DNA of 64,000 bases from Cellulomonas chitinilytica (lineage in GTDB: Bacteria > Actinomycetota > Actinomycetes > Actinomycetales > Cellulomonadaceae), in the NCBI RefSeq assembly GCF_016862675.1, contig NZ_BONK01000004.1:248001-312000 (forward strand). Reading direction: 5' to 3'. The position numbers and the translations under genes are program-made. Below, piece by piece: positions 16,761-25,447 of the stretch. Every line of letters begins with the position of its first letter. Position 1 is the stretch's first letter. Under the pieces are notes generated by a model. That model worked only from the letters and a program-made list of their open reading frames with translations, had not been told where the DNA came from and made no database searches.

Positions 16761-16811
16761 CCGGGCCGCCCGGTCGCCGGGTCGCCGGGTCGCCGGCCGG
16801 GGCGGGCGCGG

Positions 16812-18749
16812 TCAGCCCGAGGGGTGCGCGTCCTGCCACGCGCGCACCTCGGCGACGAGCGCCGTGTCGCCCATCGCCTGCGCCACGATCCCCAGGTCCG
16901 CCCAGGCGGCGGCGTTGCCGGGGTCGACCTCGGTCGCGCGGACGAGGTGGTCGCGCCCCGCCTCGAGGTCGCCGTCCTGCGCGGCGAGCGTCCCGGCCGC
17001 GAGCAGGAGGTCGACGTTGAGGGGGTCGTCGGCCAGGACCCGCTCGACGAGCACCCGGCCCTCCGCGGGACGGTCGAGGGTGGCGAGCGCGACGGCCCGG
17101 GTGCGGACCGTGTCGACGGACCCGGGGACGAGCGCGAGCGCGTCGTGCGACCAGGACAGGGCGTGGCGCGCCGACGCCGGGTCGCCCGCGTCCACCCCGG
17201 CGGCGAACGCGGCGGTCGCCAGCACGGGCACGTCGGCGTCCCACGGCCGCAGCGTCCGGGCGAGGTCGAACCGGTCCGACGCCGCGTCGATGTGGCCCTC
17301 GGCGGCGAGCGTCACGCCCCGGCCGACCGCCCCCTCGCCCGCGCACGCCACCACCAGCACGAGCGCCCACGCCGCACCACCGGCGGCCACCGCGGGCCCG
17401 ACCCAGGCACGTTCGCGCTCGGCCGCGACCTGCGACGCGAGCGCGCCGGCGAGGACGCAGAGCAGCGGGGTCGTGGACGCGTGCGTGAACCCGGTCGACA
17501 GCGTCACGACGCCCGCGACGAGGCCCGCCGCGGCGCCGGCCAGCAGCCCCCCGCGCGGGCCGTCGAGCTCGCCGCGGGCCGCCCAGCCCGCACGCACCAG
17601 CAGGGCGACGAGCGCGAGCGTCAGCACGACGAGCACCGCGCCGCCCGCGACACCGGCCTGCAGCAGGGCGTCGTGCGGGGAGTCCGGCGGGTTCGCGGTG
17701 CCGAGCTCCAGCCGCCACCGGTCGGACGCGGCCGGGCCGGCGGCGTCGAAGAACCCGCTCGGCCCGACCCCGGTGACCAGGTGGTCGCCGAGCAGCCGCA
17801 CGGTGTCCGACCAGAGCAGCGCGCGGCCCTCGACGGTCCCGGAGGCGAGCTCGTCGCCGCCGAGCACCCGGTCGCGCGTGGTGGGCAGGAGCAGGGCGGC
17901 GGCTCCGACGGCGACGGCGGCCCCGCCGGCGACGGCCAGGGTGCGTCGTCGCCCCGGCGCCCGCCACCCCGTCAGCACGACGACCCCGCACGCGAGCACC
18001 GCACCCGCGAGCGCGGCCCGCGAGCCGCTCGTCACCACGAGCGTCCCGGACGCGACGAGCCCCACGGTCGGCAGCGCGGCCGCACGGTCGACGGGCCGCC
18101 GGACGACGACCGCGAGCAGGACGGCCAGCAGCGTCGCACCGAGCGCGCCTTGCTGGCTCGCGTTCCCCAGGAGCGAGCCGGGCCGGGTCACGTCCCCGCC
18201 GAGCGGCCGCCTGCCGGTCGCCTCGACGAGCGCGACGAGCGCGCACACCAGGGCCGTCACCGACGCGGAGCCGACGAGCGCCCGGGTGCGCGCGGGCGTC
18301 GTCCCGGGGCCGAGCAGCCGGGCCCCCGCCCACAGCGCGCCCGCGTACAAGGGGAGGGCGACGAGGCCCTCGTAGCGGGGCCACCGCCCGACGAGCTGGG
18401 CGAGCGGCGCGTCGCCGGCGAGCGCGCACAGCACCAGCCACCCCGCACCCACCACGACGACGACGGCGACGTCCCGCCGGAGCCTCCCCACGGGCCGGGC
18501 CAGCGCGGCGAGCGCCACCGCCACGGCGACGACGGCCAGCTTCGGGAGCACGAAGCGGGACAGCCCGAACGGGAGCACGGCGAGCGGCGCGAGCGCCAGG
18601 AGGGCGACCGCCCACCGCCCGGCGAGGTCCCGCCCGGCCGGTGCGCTGCCCGGACGCCCTCGGGGTGCGGTCCCGCGCGCACCTCCCGGCCGGGTGACCG
18701 GCCGGTGCGGGGGCGTCGAAGGACGCGACACCGATCGAGTGAACCACAC
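16812..18749 (-). CDS. O-antigen-ligase (Wzy-C)-like membrane protein with TPR tail
   Basis: About 645 residues with ten or more membrane segments from residue 50 to 440. The Wzy_C-type loop has SPHDALLQAGVAGG, and a second conserved part reads VTGVGPSGF. The last 200 residues are soluble TPR-like helices with repeats near AGTLAAQDGDLEAGRDHL and WADLGIVAQAMGDTAL. Such proteins ligate or polymerise surface glycans, but many actinobacterial members are uncharacterised. The start is uncertain: GTG at 18749 is the furthest reasonable one and lacks a ribosome site. Confidence 0.75.
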   Translation of the reverse strand: MWFTRSVSRPSTPPHRPVTRPGGARGTAPRGRPGSAPAGRDLAGRWAVALLALAPLAVLPFGLSRFVLPKLAVVAVAVALAALARPVGRLRRDVAVVVVVGAGWLVLCALAGDAPLAQLVGRWPRYEGLVALPLYAGALWAGARLLGPGTTPARTRALVGSASVTALVCALVALVEATGRRPLGGDVTRPGSLLGNASQQGALGATLLAVLLAVVVRRPVDRAAALPTVGLVASGTLVVTSGSRAALAGAVLACGVVVLTGWRAPGRRRTLAVAGGAAVAVGAAALLLPTTRDRVLGGDELASGTVEGRALLWSDTVRLLGDHLVTGVGPSGFFDAAGPAASDRWRLELGTANPPDSPHDALLQAGVAGGAVLVVLTLALVALLVRAGWAARGELDGPRGGLLAGAAAGLVAGVVTLSTGFTHASTTPLLCVLAGALASQVAAERERAWVGPAVAAGGAAWALVLVVACAGEGAVGRGVTLAAEGHIDAASDRFDLARTLRPWDADVPVLATAAFAAGVDAGDPASARHALSWSHDALALVPGSVDTVRTRAVALATLDRPAEGRVLVERVLADDPLNVDLLLAAGTLAAQDGDLEAGRDHLVRATEVDPGNAAAWADLGIVAQAMGDTALVAEVRAWQDAHPSG

Positions 18750-18876
18750 GGCCGGTGGCGGGCGGCCGGGTGACACGGCGCCCACGCGGCGGCACGGCGC
18801 CGCGCCGGAAAGGTCCGGTATGCGACCATCGCGGCTGCGCGATCGCCGAGCGCGCCCCCAAGCCCGAGGAGCCTCC

Positions 18877-20466
18877 ATGTCCGAGCCCGCCCGCGCGCTG
18901 GCCCGCCGGGGCGCGACGCTCGCGCTCGTGGCGCTGGCCCTCGTCGGCTGCAGCCCCGACGACCCGTCGCCCGCCCCGACGACGTCGAGCCCGAGCCCGA
19001 GCGACGTCGACACGGACCCGGTCACGGCGGCCGTGCAGATCCATGACGAGGACCTGACGCTCGAGGTCGGGCCGGTCGCCGTCTCGGACGGCGTGGGCGT
19101 GCTGAGGATCGCGGGTCCGTCGGACGCGTCGCTGCAGACGCTGCTCTGGGACGTCTCGGTGTCGATGCGCCCCGGCGCGACCGGGGTCCGGCTCGTCGAC
19201 CTCGACCAGGGCACGGTCACGATGCCCGCGCTGACGCAGTCCGGCGACGCCGTCGTGTCGTGGGCGATGTCTCCGGGCGGTCCCCGCACGGACGCCGCGC
19301 TCGCTGCCGCCGGTGACGACACCGAGGTGCTGTACGTCGCGTTCGCGGCACCCACCACGCCGACCGTCGACGTGCTCCTGCCCGGGGGCGGGGGCCTCGT
19401 CGAGCAGGTGCCCGTGACGGACGCGCACGACGCCGGTGACCTCACGGTCCCCCCGTCCGAGATCCGTGAGGACCCGGTCGCCACGACGCCCGTCGCACGC
19501 CTCGACACCTACACGGAGCAGGCCGACGGCCAGGTCCGCACCCGGGCCTCGGCGACCGCGGTCACGGTCGCCGTCGGTTCCGACGTGCTCTTCGACGTCG
19601 ACTCCGCCGACCTCGGTCCGCAGGCCGACGCCGCCCTCGCGGCCGCGGCGCAGCAGGTCGGCGCGTACGACGGAGGGACGCTCGCCGTCGTCGGCCACAC
19701 CGACGACGTCGCGGACGACGAGTACAACCAGGCGCTCTCGGAGCGCCGCGCGCAGGCCGTCGCAGACCGGCTCCGGTCGCTCACGGACCTGGGCGGGTTC
19801 GAGGTCTCCGTGCAGGGTCGCGGCGAGACGGAGCCGGCCACGGAAGGGACGTCCGTCGAGGCCCGGGCGCTGAACCGGCGCGTCGAGCTCGTGCTCACGG
19901 CGCAGCAGGGCGACGCGGCGACGGCACCGGCTCCCGCGGGCGCCCTGCCGGAGACGACGGGTCCCACCGCGGCGGCCGACGCTGCCGTCACGATCGACTC
20001 CGGCAACGGCGTGCCGGTCGACGTCCGCGTCCGTGAGGTCCGCCGGGTCGGCCGATACCTCGTCGGGAGCCTCGAGGTCAGCAACACCGCGGGGCCGGAC
20101 CCGGCCAGCGGCGCGGTGTTCTCCACCGGCGCGTGGGACGCCCGCGGATCGTTCGACGCGTGGCTGCAGTACGCCGCCACGAACGTCACGCTGCTGCGGG
20201 GCGACGTGCGGACCTACCCCGTCGACTACGTCGCGACCGACGTCCGTCGCGACCCCCTCGCGGACCGTCAGATCGACGGGCCGAAGGTCGGTCGCAGCAC
20301 GCGCGTGACGGTCGTGTGGCCGGACCCGGGCACGGACACCGTCGTCGTCGACTCCCCGACGCAGACCCACGAGATCTCCGGGTCGATCGCGGTCGACCTG
20401 GACACCGCCCCCTTCCGCATCACGGACGTGCCGGTGACGGGCTCCGCGGGGGCGGCGCGCGGCTGA
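18877..20466 (+). CDS. OmpA-like domain lipoprotein
   Basis: 529 residues. Lipoprotein signal with lipobox LVGC (C25), then a Ser/Pro-rich linker. A central OmpA-like peptidoglycan-binding domain reads VLFDVDSADLGPQAD, VVGHTDDVADDEYNQALSERRAQAV and RALNRRVEL. The GHTD Asp and the NRRVEL Arg that hold diaminopimelate are both present. The last 170 residues are a beta-rich domain of unknown role. It likely tethers to peptidoglycan outside the membrane. Divergent from the Wzy-like gene with 127 bases between; GAGGA precedes the ATG. Confidence 0.85.
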   Translation: MSEPARALARRGATLALVALALVGCSPDDPSPAPTTSSPSPSDVDTDPVTAAVQIHDEDLTLEVGPVAVSDGVGVLRIAGPSDASLQTLLWDVSVSMRPGATGVRLVDLDQGTVTMPALTQSGDAVVSWAMSPGGPRTDAALAAAGDDTEVLYVAFAAPTTPTVDVLLPGGGGLVEQVPVTDAHDAGDLTVPPSEIREDPVATTPVARLDTYTEQADGQVRTRASATAVTVAVGSDVLFDVDSADLGPQADAALAAAAQQVGAYDGGTLAVVGHTDDVADDEYNQALSERRAQAVADRLRSLTDLGGFEVSVQGRGETEPATEGTSVEARALNRRVELVLTAQQGDAATAPAPAGALPETTGPTAAADAAVTIDSGNGVPVDVRVREVRRVGRYLVGSLEVSNTAGPDPASGAVFSTGAWDARGSFDAWLQYAATNVTLLRGDVRTYPVDYVATDVRRDPLADRQIDGPKVGRSTRVTVVWPDPGTDTVVVDSPTQTHEISGSIAVDLDTAPFRITDVPVTGSAGAARG

Positions 20467-20486
20467 CGGCGACGTAGGTTGGGACC

Positions 20487-21617
20487 GTGCCGCTCCCGCC
20501 CCTCGTGGACCCCGGTCCGCCGCTCACCCTCGACCAGCTCGCCCGTGCGAACCGGCACCTGCTGCTCCCCGGGCTCGGTGCCGACGGGCAGCGGCGCCTG
20601 CGGGCGGCCCGCGTGTGCGTCGTCGGGGCGGGCGGGCTCGGGGCGCCCGTGCTGCAGTACCTGGCGGCGGCGGGCGTCGGGACGCTCGGTGTCGTGGACG
20701 ACGACGTGGTCGACGTCTCCAACCTGCAGCGTCAGGTCATCCACGGCACGAGCGACGTCGGCCGGCCCAAGGTCGACAGCGCGCGCGACGCGATCGCCGC
20801 GCTCGACCCGTCGATCGAGGTCGAGGTCCACGCCACGCGGCTGACCGCCGAGAACGTCGACGACATCCTCGGCCGGTACGACCTCGTCGTCGACGGCACC
20901 GACAACTTCCCGACCCGGTACCTCGTCAACGACGCGTGCGTGCGGCTCGGGATCCCCGAGGTGTGGGGCTCGGTGCTGCGGTTCGACGCCCAGACGACCG
21001 TGTTCTGGGGCCGCCCGCCCGCGGGCGTCGCCGCGGTCGAGCTGCGCGACCTGTTCCCGACGCCCCCGCCCGCCGACCAGGTGCCGTCCTGCGCGGAGGC
21101 CGGTGTGCTCGGCGCGCTGTGCGGGCAGGTCGGATCGGTGATGGCGGTCGAGGCCGTCAAGCTGGTGACCGGGCTCGGGGAGCCGTTGCTCGGGCGGGTG
21201 CTCGTGCTCGACGCGCTGCGCGGCCGGTGGCAGGAGGTCCCGCTCCGTCCGGCACGCTCGCGACCGCCGGCTTCGGCGCCGGTCGCGGCAGCCCGCGTCG
21301 ACGTCCCGCGTGCGCCCGGGGTCCCGCAGGTGACGGTCGACGAGCTCGCGGCCCTGCTCGCCGACGGGGACGTCTACCTCATCGACGTCCGCGAACCGGC
21401 CGAGGCCGCGGCCGCCTCCATCCCGGGCGCGCGCCTCGTCCCGCTCGCGACGGTGCTCGACGGGTCGGCGCTCGCGGACCTGCCCCGCGACCGGGAGATC
21501 CTCGTGCACTGCCAGGTCGGGGGCCGGTCGCTCATGGCGGCGCAGGTGCTGCGCGACGCCGGGTTCGACGCGACGAACGTCGTGGGCGGCATCGCGGCGT
21601 GGCTCGACGCCCGCTGA
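20487..21617 (+). CDS. moeB: MoeB/ThiF-type adenylyltransferase fused to rhodanese domain
   Basis: 376 residues. The E1-like domain (about 18-250) has VVGAGGLGAPVLQYLAA, DVVDVSNLQRQ, DGTDNFPTRYLVND and the Cys of VPSCAEAGVLG (C202). The C-terminal rhodanese domain (about 275-376) has the sulfur-carrying loop HCQVGGRS with C342. It should adenylate the C-terminal Gly of MoaD and help thiocarboxylate it. The two CxxC pairs that bind structural zinc in classical MoeB are not seen: the PC-x-x-C position reads VAAVELRDLFP. GTG start. The gene leads the molybdenum-cofactor group. Confidence 0.9.
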   Translation: MPLPPLVDPGPPLTLDQLARANRHLLLPGLGADGQRRLRAARVCVVGAGGLGAPVLQYLAAAGVGTLGVVDDDVVDVSNLQRQVIHGTSDVGRPKVDSARDAIAALDPSIEVEVHATRLTAENVDDILGRYDLVVDGTDNFPTRYLVNDACVRLGIPEVWGSVLRFDAQTTVFWGRPPAGVAAVELRDLFPTPPPADQVPSCAEAGVLGALCGQVGSVMAVEAVKLVTGLGEPLLGRVLVLDALRGRWQEVPLRPARSRPPASAPVAAARVDVPRAPGVPQVTVDELAALLADGDVYLIDVREPAEAAAASIPGARLVPLATVLDGSALADLPRDREILVHCQVGGRSLMAAQVLRDAGFDATNVVGGIAAWLDAR

Positions 21618-21670
21618 CACCGACGTGACCACAGCCCCTGCCCGGACGCGCTGACCCGGTCCATGCCCTG

Positions 21671-21714
21671 AGGTCCCAGGACCTGCCCCGCGGGGTGGTG
21701 CCAGGATCGTCCTG
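21671..21714. repeat. Three consecutive short palindromes between moeB and moeA
   Basis: AGGTCC-CA-GGACCT (21671-21684), CCCCG/CGGGG (21686-21695) and CAGGA-TCG-TCCTG (21702-21714) follow one another within 44 bases. They may form a terminator for moeB or a folded leader for the moeA operon. Confidence 0.5.
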
Positions 21715-21754
21715 CCCGCCAGGACGCGCGGGTGGACCGGACGAGAGGACACCC

Positions 21755-23041
21755 GTGCGACCGCTCGACGAGCACCGCGCCGCCGCCCTGGCGCTGGCGC
21801 ACCCGCTGACCCCGGTCGAGGTCGGGCTCGACGACGCGTGGGGCACGGTGCTCGCCGACGACGTCCGCACCGACGGCCCGCTGCCTCGCTGGGACAACTC
21901 CGCGATGGACGGGTACGCCGTGCGGTCGGCCGACGTGGCGACCGCGTCGGCCGACGCCCCGGTGGTGCTGCGCGTGGTGGCGGACCTGCCCGCCGGGTCG
22001 TCGAGCGCCCCGCTGCTGGCGGCCGGAACCGCGGCCCGGATCATGACGGGCGCCCCCGTCCCGCCGGGCGCCGACGCGATCGTCCCGGTGGAGGTGACCG
22101 ACGCGGGGACGACGACCGTCGAGATCCGCGCCGCCGCTCCCGTCGGGGCGCACGTGCGGCGGGCAGGCGAGGACGCCGTGGCCGGCGACCTCGTCGTCGC
22201 GGCCGGGACCCTGCTGGGTGCGGCGCACGTCTCGGCGCTCGCGTCGGTCTCCGCCGCGACGGTGCGCGTGCACCGCCGGCCGCGGGTCGCGGTCGTGTCG
22301 ACCGGCGACGAGCTCGTCACCCCTGGGTCGCCGCTCGAGCGGGGGCAGATCCCCGACTCCAACTCCTGGCTGCTCGCCGCCGCCGTCCGCGACGCCGGCG
22401 GCACCCCCGTGCGGATCGGTCCCGTCGGCGACGACCCTGCAGCGCTGCGCGCGCTGCTCGGCGACCTCGACGGGACCGTCGACGCGATCGTCACGTCGGG
22501 CGGCGTCAGCGTCGGTGCGTACGACGTGGTGAAGGCCGCGCTCCGTGACGACCCCGGTGTCGAGTTCGTGCCCGTGGCCGTGCAGCCCGGCAAGCCGCAG
22601 GGCCTCGGGCGGCTGCCCGGCGGCACGCCCGTGTTCGCGCTCCCCGGGAACCCGGTGAGCTCGTTCGCGTCGTTCGAGATGTTCGTCCGGCCCGCCCTGC
22701 TGCGGATGCGCGGGCTGGCCGACGTGGAGCGACCGACCGTGGTCGCGCCGGCGGGCGAGCAGTGGCGGACGCCGCCCGGCCGCGCGCAGCTCATGCCCGT
22801 GCGGTGGGTACGCGCGACGGGCGACGCCGCCGACCCCGCCGCCCGCCTCGACGCCGACGCCGCGGCCGGTCCGGCCGCCCGCCCGGCCGCCGGAGCCGTC
22901 GTCGTCCGGGCCACCGCCGGTGGCTCGGGCTCGCACCTCGTCACACGCCTCGCCCTCGCCGAGGGGCTCGCCGTGATCCCCGCCGACGTCGACGAGGTGC
23001 TCGTCGGCGACCTCCTGACCGTTCTGAAGGTGACCCCATGA
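21755..23041 (+). CDS. moeA: Molybdopterin molybdenumtransferase
   Basis: 428 residues with the full MoeA domain order. Key motifs are WDNSAMDGYA, ARIMTGAPVPPGADAIVPVE, VVSTGDELV, IPDSNSWLL, VTSGGVSVGAYD and ALPGNPVSSF. A short Ala-rich insert near residues 360-385 sits before domain IV. MoeA inserts molybdate into adenylated molybdopterin. GTG start with AGAGGA five bases upstream. Its stop overlaps the moaC ATG (ATGA). First gene of the plus-strand cofactor operon. Confidence 0.93.
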   Translation: MRPLDEHRAAALALAHPLTPVEVGLDDAWGTVLADDVRTDGPLPRWDNSAMDGYAVRSADVATASADAPVVLRVVADLPAGSSSAPLLAAGTAARIMTGAPVPPGADAIVPVEVTDAGTTTVEIRAAAPVGAHVRRAGEDAVAGDLVVAAGTLLGAAHVSALASVSAATVRVHRRPRVAVVSTGDELVTPGSPLERGQIPDSNSWLLAAAVRDAGGTPVRIGPVGDDPAALRALLGDLDGTVDAIVTSGGVSVGAYDVVKAALRDDPGVEFVPVAVQPGKPQGLGRLPGGTPVFALPGNPVSSFASFEMFVRPALLRMRGLADVERPTVVAPAGEQWRTPPGRAQLMPVRWVRATGDAADPAARLDADAAAGPAARPAAGAVVVRATAGGSGSHLVTRLALAEGLAVIPADVDEVLVGDLLTVLKVTP

Positions 23042-23511
23042 CGCAGCCGTTCACCCACCTCGACGCCGCCGGGCACGCCCGCATGGTCGACGTCACCGCC
23101 AAGCAGCCCACGGTCCGCTCGGCGCGCGCGTCGGGTCGGGTCGAGTGCGGGCCGGACGTCGTCGCTGCCCTGCGCGACGGCACCGTGCCGAAGGGCGACG
23201 TCCTCGCGGTCGCCCGCGTCGCCGGCATCGCCGCCGCCAAGCGCACGCCCGAGCTCCTCCCGCTCGCGCACGTCATCGGCGTGCACGGCGTCGTCGTCGA
23301 CCTGGAGGTCTCGGACGACGGCGTCGACATCTCCGCCACCGTTCGGACCGCCGACCGGACCGGTGTCGAGATGGAGGCCCTCACCGCCGTCGCCGTCACG
23401 GCGCTCGCGGTCGTCGACATGCTCAAGGGCCTCGACAAGTCGGTGCGCATCGCGGGTGTGCAGATCGAGGAGAAGACCGGCGGGAAGTCGGGCGACTGGC
23501 GGCGCGGCTGA
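23038..23511 (+). CDS. moaC: Cyclic pyranopterin monophosphate synthase
   Basis: 157 residues, full length. Family motifs: RMVDVTAKQPTVRSARA, PKGDVLAVARVAGIAAAKRTPELLPLAH, and the active-site region VEMEALTAVAVTALAVVDMLKGLDK. The last part includes the catalytic Lys and Asp residues of MoaC. With MoaA it converts GTP to cyclic pyranopterin monophosphate. Overlaps moeA (ATGA) and the next gene (TGATG). Confidence 0.95.
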   Translation: MTQPFTHLDAAGHARMVDVTAKQPTVRSARASGRVECGPDVVAALRDGTVPKGDVLAVARVAGIAAAKRTPELLPLAHVIGVHGVVVDLEVSDDGVDISATVRTADRTGVEMEALTAVAVTALAVVDMLKGLDKSVRIAGVQIEEKTGGKSGDWRRG

Positions 23512-24365
23512 TGCCGACCGACCCTCCCGCCCCGAGCCCTCCGGCGGCCGGCGGCTCGAGGCCAGATGCGCTCAGGCCAGATGCGCTCAGGCCCGACGCG
23601 CTCGGGCCAGACGCACTCGCGCCTGGCGCGCACCGGCCCGACGCGCTCCCGCCGTTCGACGCGATCGTCCTCGCGGGCGGCCGCGGCCGCCGGCTGGGCG
23701 ACGTCGTCGAAGGCACCGTCAAGCCGGAGGTGCTGGTCGGCGGGGTCGCGCTGGTGGACCACGTGCTCGCGGCCGTCGCCGGCGCGCGCCGGGTCGTGCT
23801 CGTCGCGCCGCCGCAGGTCGCACGCCCGGGCGTGCTCACCGTCCTCGAGGACCCGCCCGACGGCGGCCCGGTGGCGGGGGTCGCCGCGGGCCTCACCGCC
23901 TTGCGGTCGCTTCCCGACGAGGCCCCGCCTGCGCCCGACGCCGGTCCGATGCCTCCTGATGATGCCTCGCCCGGTGAGTCGCCTGGAGCGTCCCGCGCCC
24001 CCGACCTCGTCGTCGTCCTCGCGTGCGACGTCCCCCATGCAGCCCGCGCCGTGCCGTCGCTCCTGGCCGCCGCGAACGCCCCGGACGTGGACGGCGCTCG
24101 CCTGGTCGCCTCCGACGGCCGACCGCAGCACCTCGTCGCCGCGTATCGCCACGACGCGCTCGCCGCGGCCCTCGCCGCGCTCCCGTCGGTGCGCGACGTG
24201 GCCGTCCGCCGGCTCGTCGAACCGCTGCGCCTCGCCGACGTCCCGGACACCACGGACGCCGCCGCGGACGCCGACACCTGGGACGACGTCGCCCGCCTGG
24301 ACGCCGCCCTGACCCGTGGCACCATCGAATCCGCGAACCCACCTGACGGACGGAGCACCCCATGA
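23511..24365 (+). CDS. MobA-like molybdenum cofactor guanylyltransferase with N-terminal repeats
   Basis: 284 residues. The nucleotidyltransferase motif LAGGRGRRLGDVVEG...KPEVLVGG starts only at about residue 48, and the metal-binding Asp is in VLACDVPHA. Before it is a run of six pentapeptide units of the type RPDAL, and a Pro/Asp-rich insert of about 35 residues interrupts the domain before PDLVVVLACD. In its cofactor-operon position it probably attaches GMP or CMP to molybdopterin. Overlaps neighbours by TGATG and ATGA. A MobA-type role is likely; GMP versus CMP is not determined. Confidence 0.82.
   Translation: MPTDPPAPSPPAAGGSRPDALRPDALRPDALGPDALAPGAHRPDALPPFDAIVLAGGRGRRLGDVVEGTVKPEVLVGGVALVDHVLAAVAGARRVVLVAPPQVARPGVLTVLEDPPDGGPVAGVAAGLTALRSLPDEAPPAPDAGPMPPDDASPGESPGASRAPDLVVVLACDVPHAARAVPSLLAAANAPDVDGARLVASDGRPQHLVAAYRHDALAAALAALPSVRDVAVRRLVEPLRLADVPDTTDAAADADTWDDVARLDAALTRGTIESANPPDGRSTP
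23560..23649. repeat. Six tandem 15-base units in the mobA-like gene
   Basis: Units beginning GGCCAGATGCGCTCA run head to tail from 23560 to 23649. The first two are identical and later ones diverge. They encode (R/G/A)PDAL pentapeptides, one degenerate to APGAH, as a disordered N-terminal extension. Confidence 0.85.
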
Positions 24366-24616
24366 GTGAGGACCCCCGCCGCGCCCCCGGCGCCGACCTG
24401 CCCGCGTGGGTGGCGCACATCGCCGCCGAGCTCGGCGTGGACCCGTCGCTCGTCGACGTGGACCGGATCCTGGGCGTCGCCGGCGACGTCGCCCACTCCG
24501 TGGCGCGCCCGGCCGTCCCGGTGACGATGCTGATCGCGGGCCTCGCGTTGGCAGGCGGCCGCACGGACGTGCTCGACGTCGTCGAGCGCGAGGCACAGGC
24601 GTGGGTGGCGGGATGA
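24362..24616 (+). CDS. Small DUF6457-type protein in the cofactor operon
   Basis: 84 residues, alpha-helical. It matches what I know of the DUF6457 family found beside mobA in actinobacteria: LPAWVAHIAAELGV at the start, then DVDRILGVAGDVAHSVARPAVPVTMLIAGLALAGG. Overlaps mobA and moaD by ATGA on both sides, so it is part of the same translational unit. Function unknown; presumably an accessory to cofactor nucleotide transfer. Confidence 0.8.
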   Translation: MSEDPRRAPGADLPAWVAHIAAELGVDPSLVDVDRILGVAGDVAHSVARPAVPVTMLIAGLALAGGRTDVLDVVEREAQAWVAG

Positions 24617-24852
24617 CGGTCACCGTCCGGTACTTCGCGGCCGCGGCCGAGGCCGCCGGCGTGGACACCGAGCAGGTCGACGCGGGGACCGCCGCCGAGG
24701 TCCGGGCCCGGCTCGTCGCCCGGCACGGGGCCACCCTGGACCAGGTCCTCGACCGCTGCGCCCTCCTCGCCGACGGCACCCGCGTGGAGCCCGCCGACCT
24801 GGTCCCGGCAGGCACGACCCTCGACGTCCTCCCGCCGTTCGCGGGCGGCTGA
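24613..24852 (+). CDS. moaD: Molybdopterin synthase small subunit (sulfur carrier)
   Basis: 79 residues with a ubiquitin-like fold pattern and the essential C-terminal Gly-Gly (PPFAGG end), which MoeB adenylates and which then carries the thiocarboxylate. It partners with MoaE, encoded on the opposite strand 1.6 kb away. Last gene of the coupled plus-strand operon. Confidence 0.92.
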   Translation: MTVTVRYFAAAAEAAGVDTEQVDAGTAAEVRARLVARHGATLDQVLDRCALLADGTRVEPADLVPAGTTLDVLPPFAGG

Positions 24853-24978
24853 CACCTCGACGGACTGTCTGACGGACCCGACGCAGCCGGTCTGCTGACC
24901 TACGACGAGTCGAGCGTCAGACCCCCGGCACGGCGTGGATATCCTCAGCCCGCCACACCCGCCGCCCGAGGGAGTCTC

Positions 24979-25392
24979 GTGATCGTCGTCGTCGACCGCT
25001 CGTCCGTCGCGATGGGCGACGACGCCGTCAGCCACCGGACCGAGACCGACGTCGATCCTGCGACCACGGTCGGGGCGTTCGTCGCCCGGCTGCTGCAGCC
25101 GCGGCCGCCGCTCCCGAGCGTCGCGGGCGAGGTCGCGTGGCTGGTGCAGGTCAAGGTCAGCACGGACGACGAGCCGTGGCACGAACGCCGCACGGACGTC
25201 GCGCTGATCACCGTGCCGTACCCGACGGGCGCGTCGTCGATCGTGCCGCTGTCCCGGTACACGCTCGGCAGGACGCTCGGCGACGTCGCGCAGGAGAGCA
25301 CGGACGGCTCGGTGACGATCTTCTTCGCCTACCGGACCGAAGGTGCGCGGATGTCGTACGCCGGCTTCGAGCAGGCGTACGGCGGGGTCTGA
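24979..25392 (+). CDS. Hypothetical protein between the two cofactor operons
   Basis: 137 residues, no recognised family, no signal or membrane segment. Mixed alpha/beta: MIVVVDRSSVAMGDD at the start, WLVQVKVSTDDEPW and VTIFFAYRTEGARM later. GTG start with GAGGGA five bases upstream makes expression plausible. It lies 126 bases after moaD and is convergent with moaA, so a link with the cofactor genes is by position only. Confidence 0.65.
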   Translation: MIVVVDRSSVAMGDDAVSHRTETDVDPATTVGAFVARLLQPRPPLPSVAGEVAWLVQVKVSTDDEPWHERRTDVALITVPYPTGASSIVPLSRYTLGRTLGDVAQESTDGSVTIFFAYRTEGARMSYAGFEQAYGGV

Positions 25393-25447
25393 CCCGGGAT
25401 CGGCACGGCGGCCGGAGCGGCCGGGTCGTGCTCAGCCGCCGATGCGC

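Noticed and set aside
16771..16797. Repeated GGTCGCCGG units after the aminotransferase gene
   Set aside because: Only three short imperfect copies; low-complexity GC sequence and not a CRISPR or mobile-element end.
16636..20370. Very long minus-strand open frame (1244 codons)
   Set aside because: It covers the aminotransferase end, the Wzy-like gene in another frame and the OmpA-like gene in antisense. Its translation is Arg/Gly/Pro-rich without motifs, a typical GC-rich shadow.
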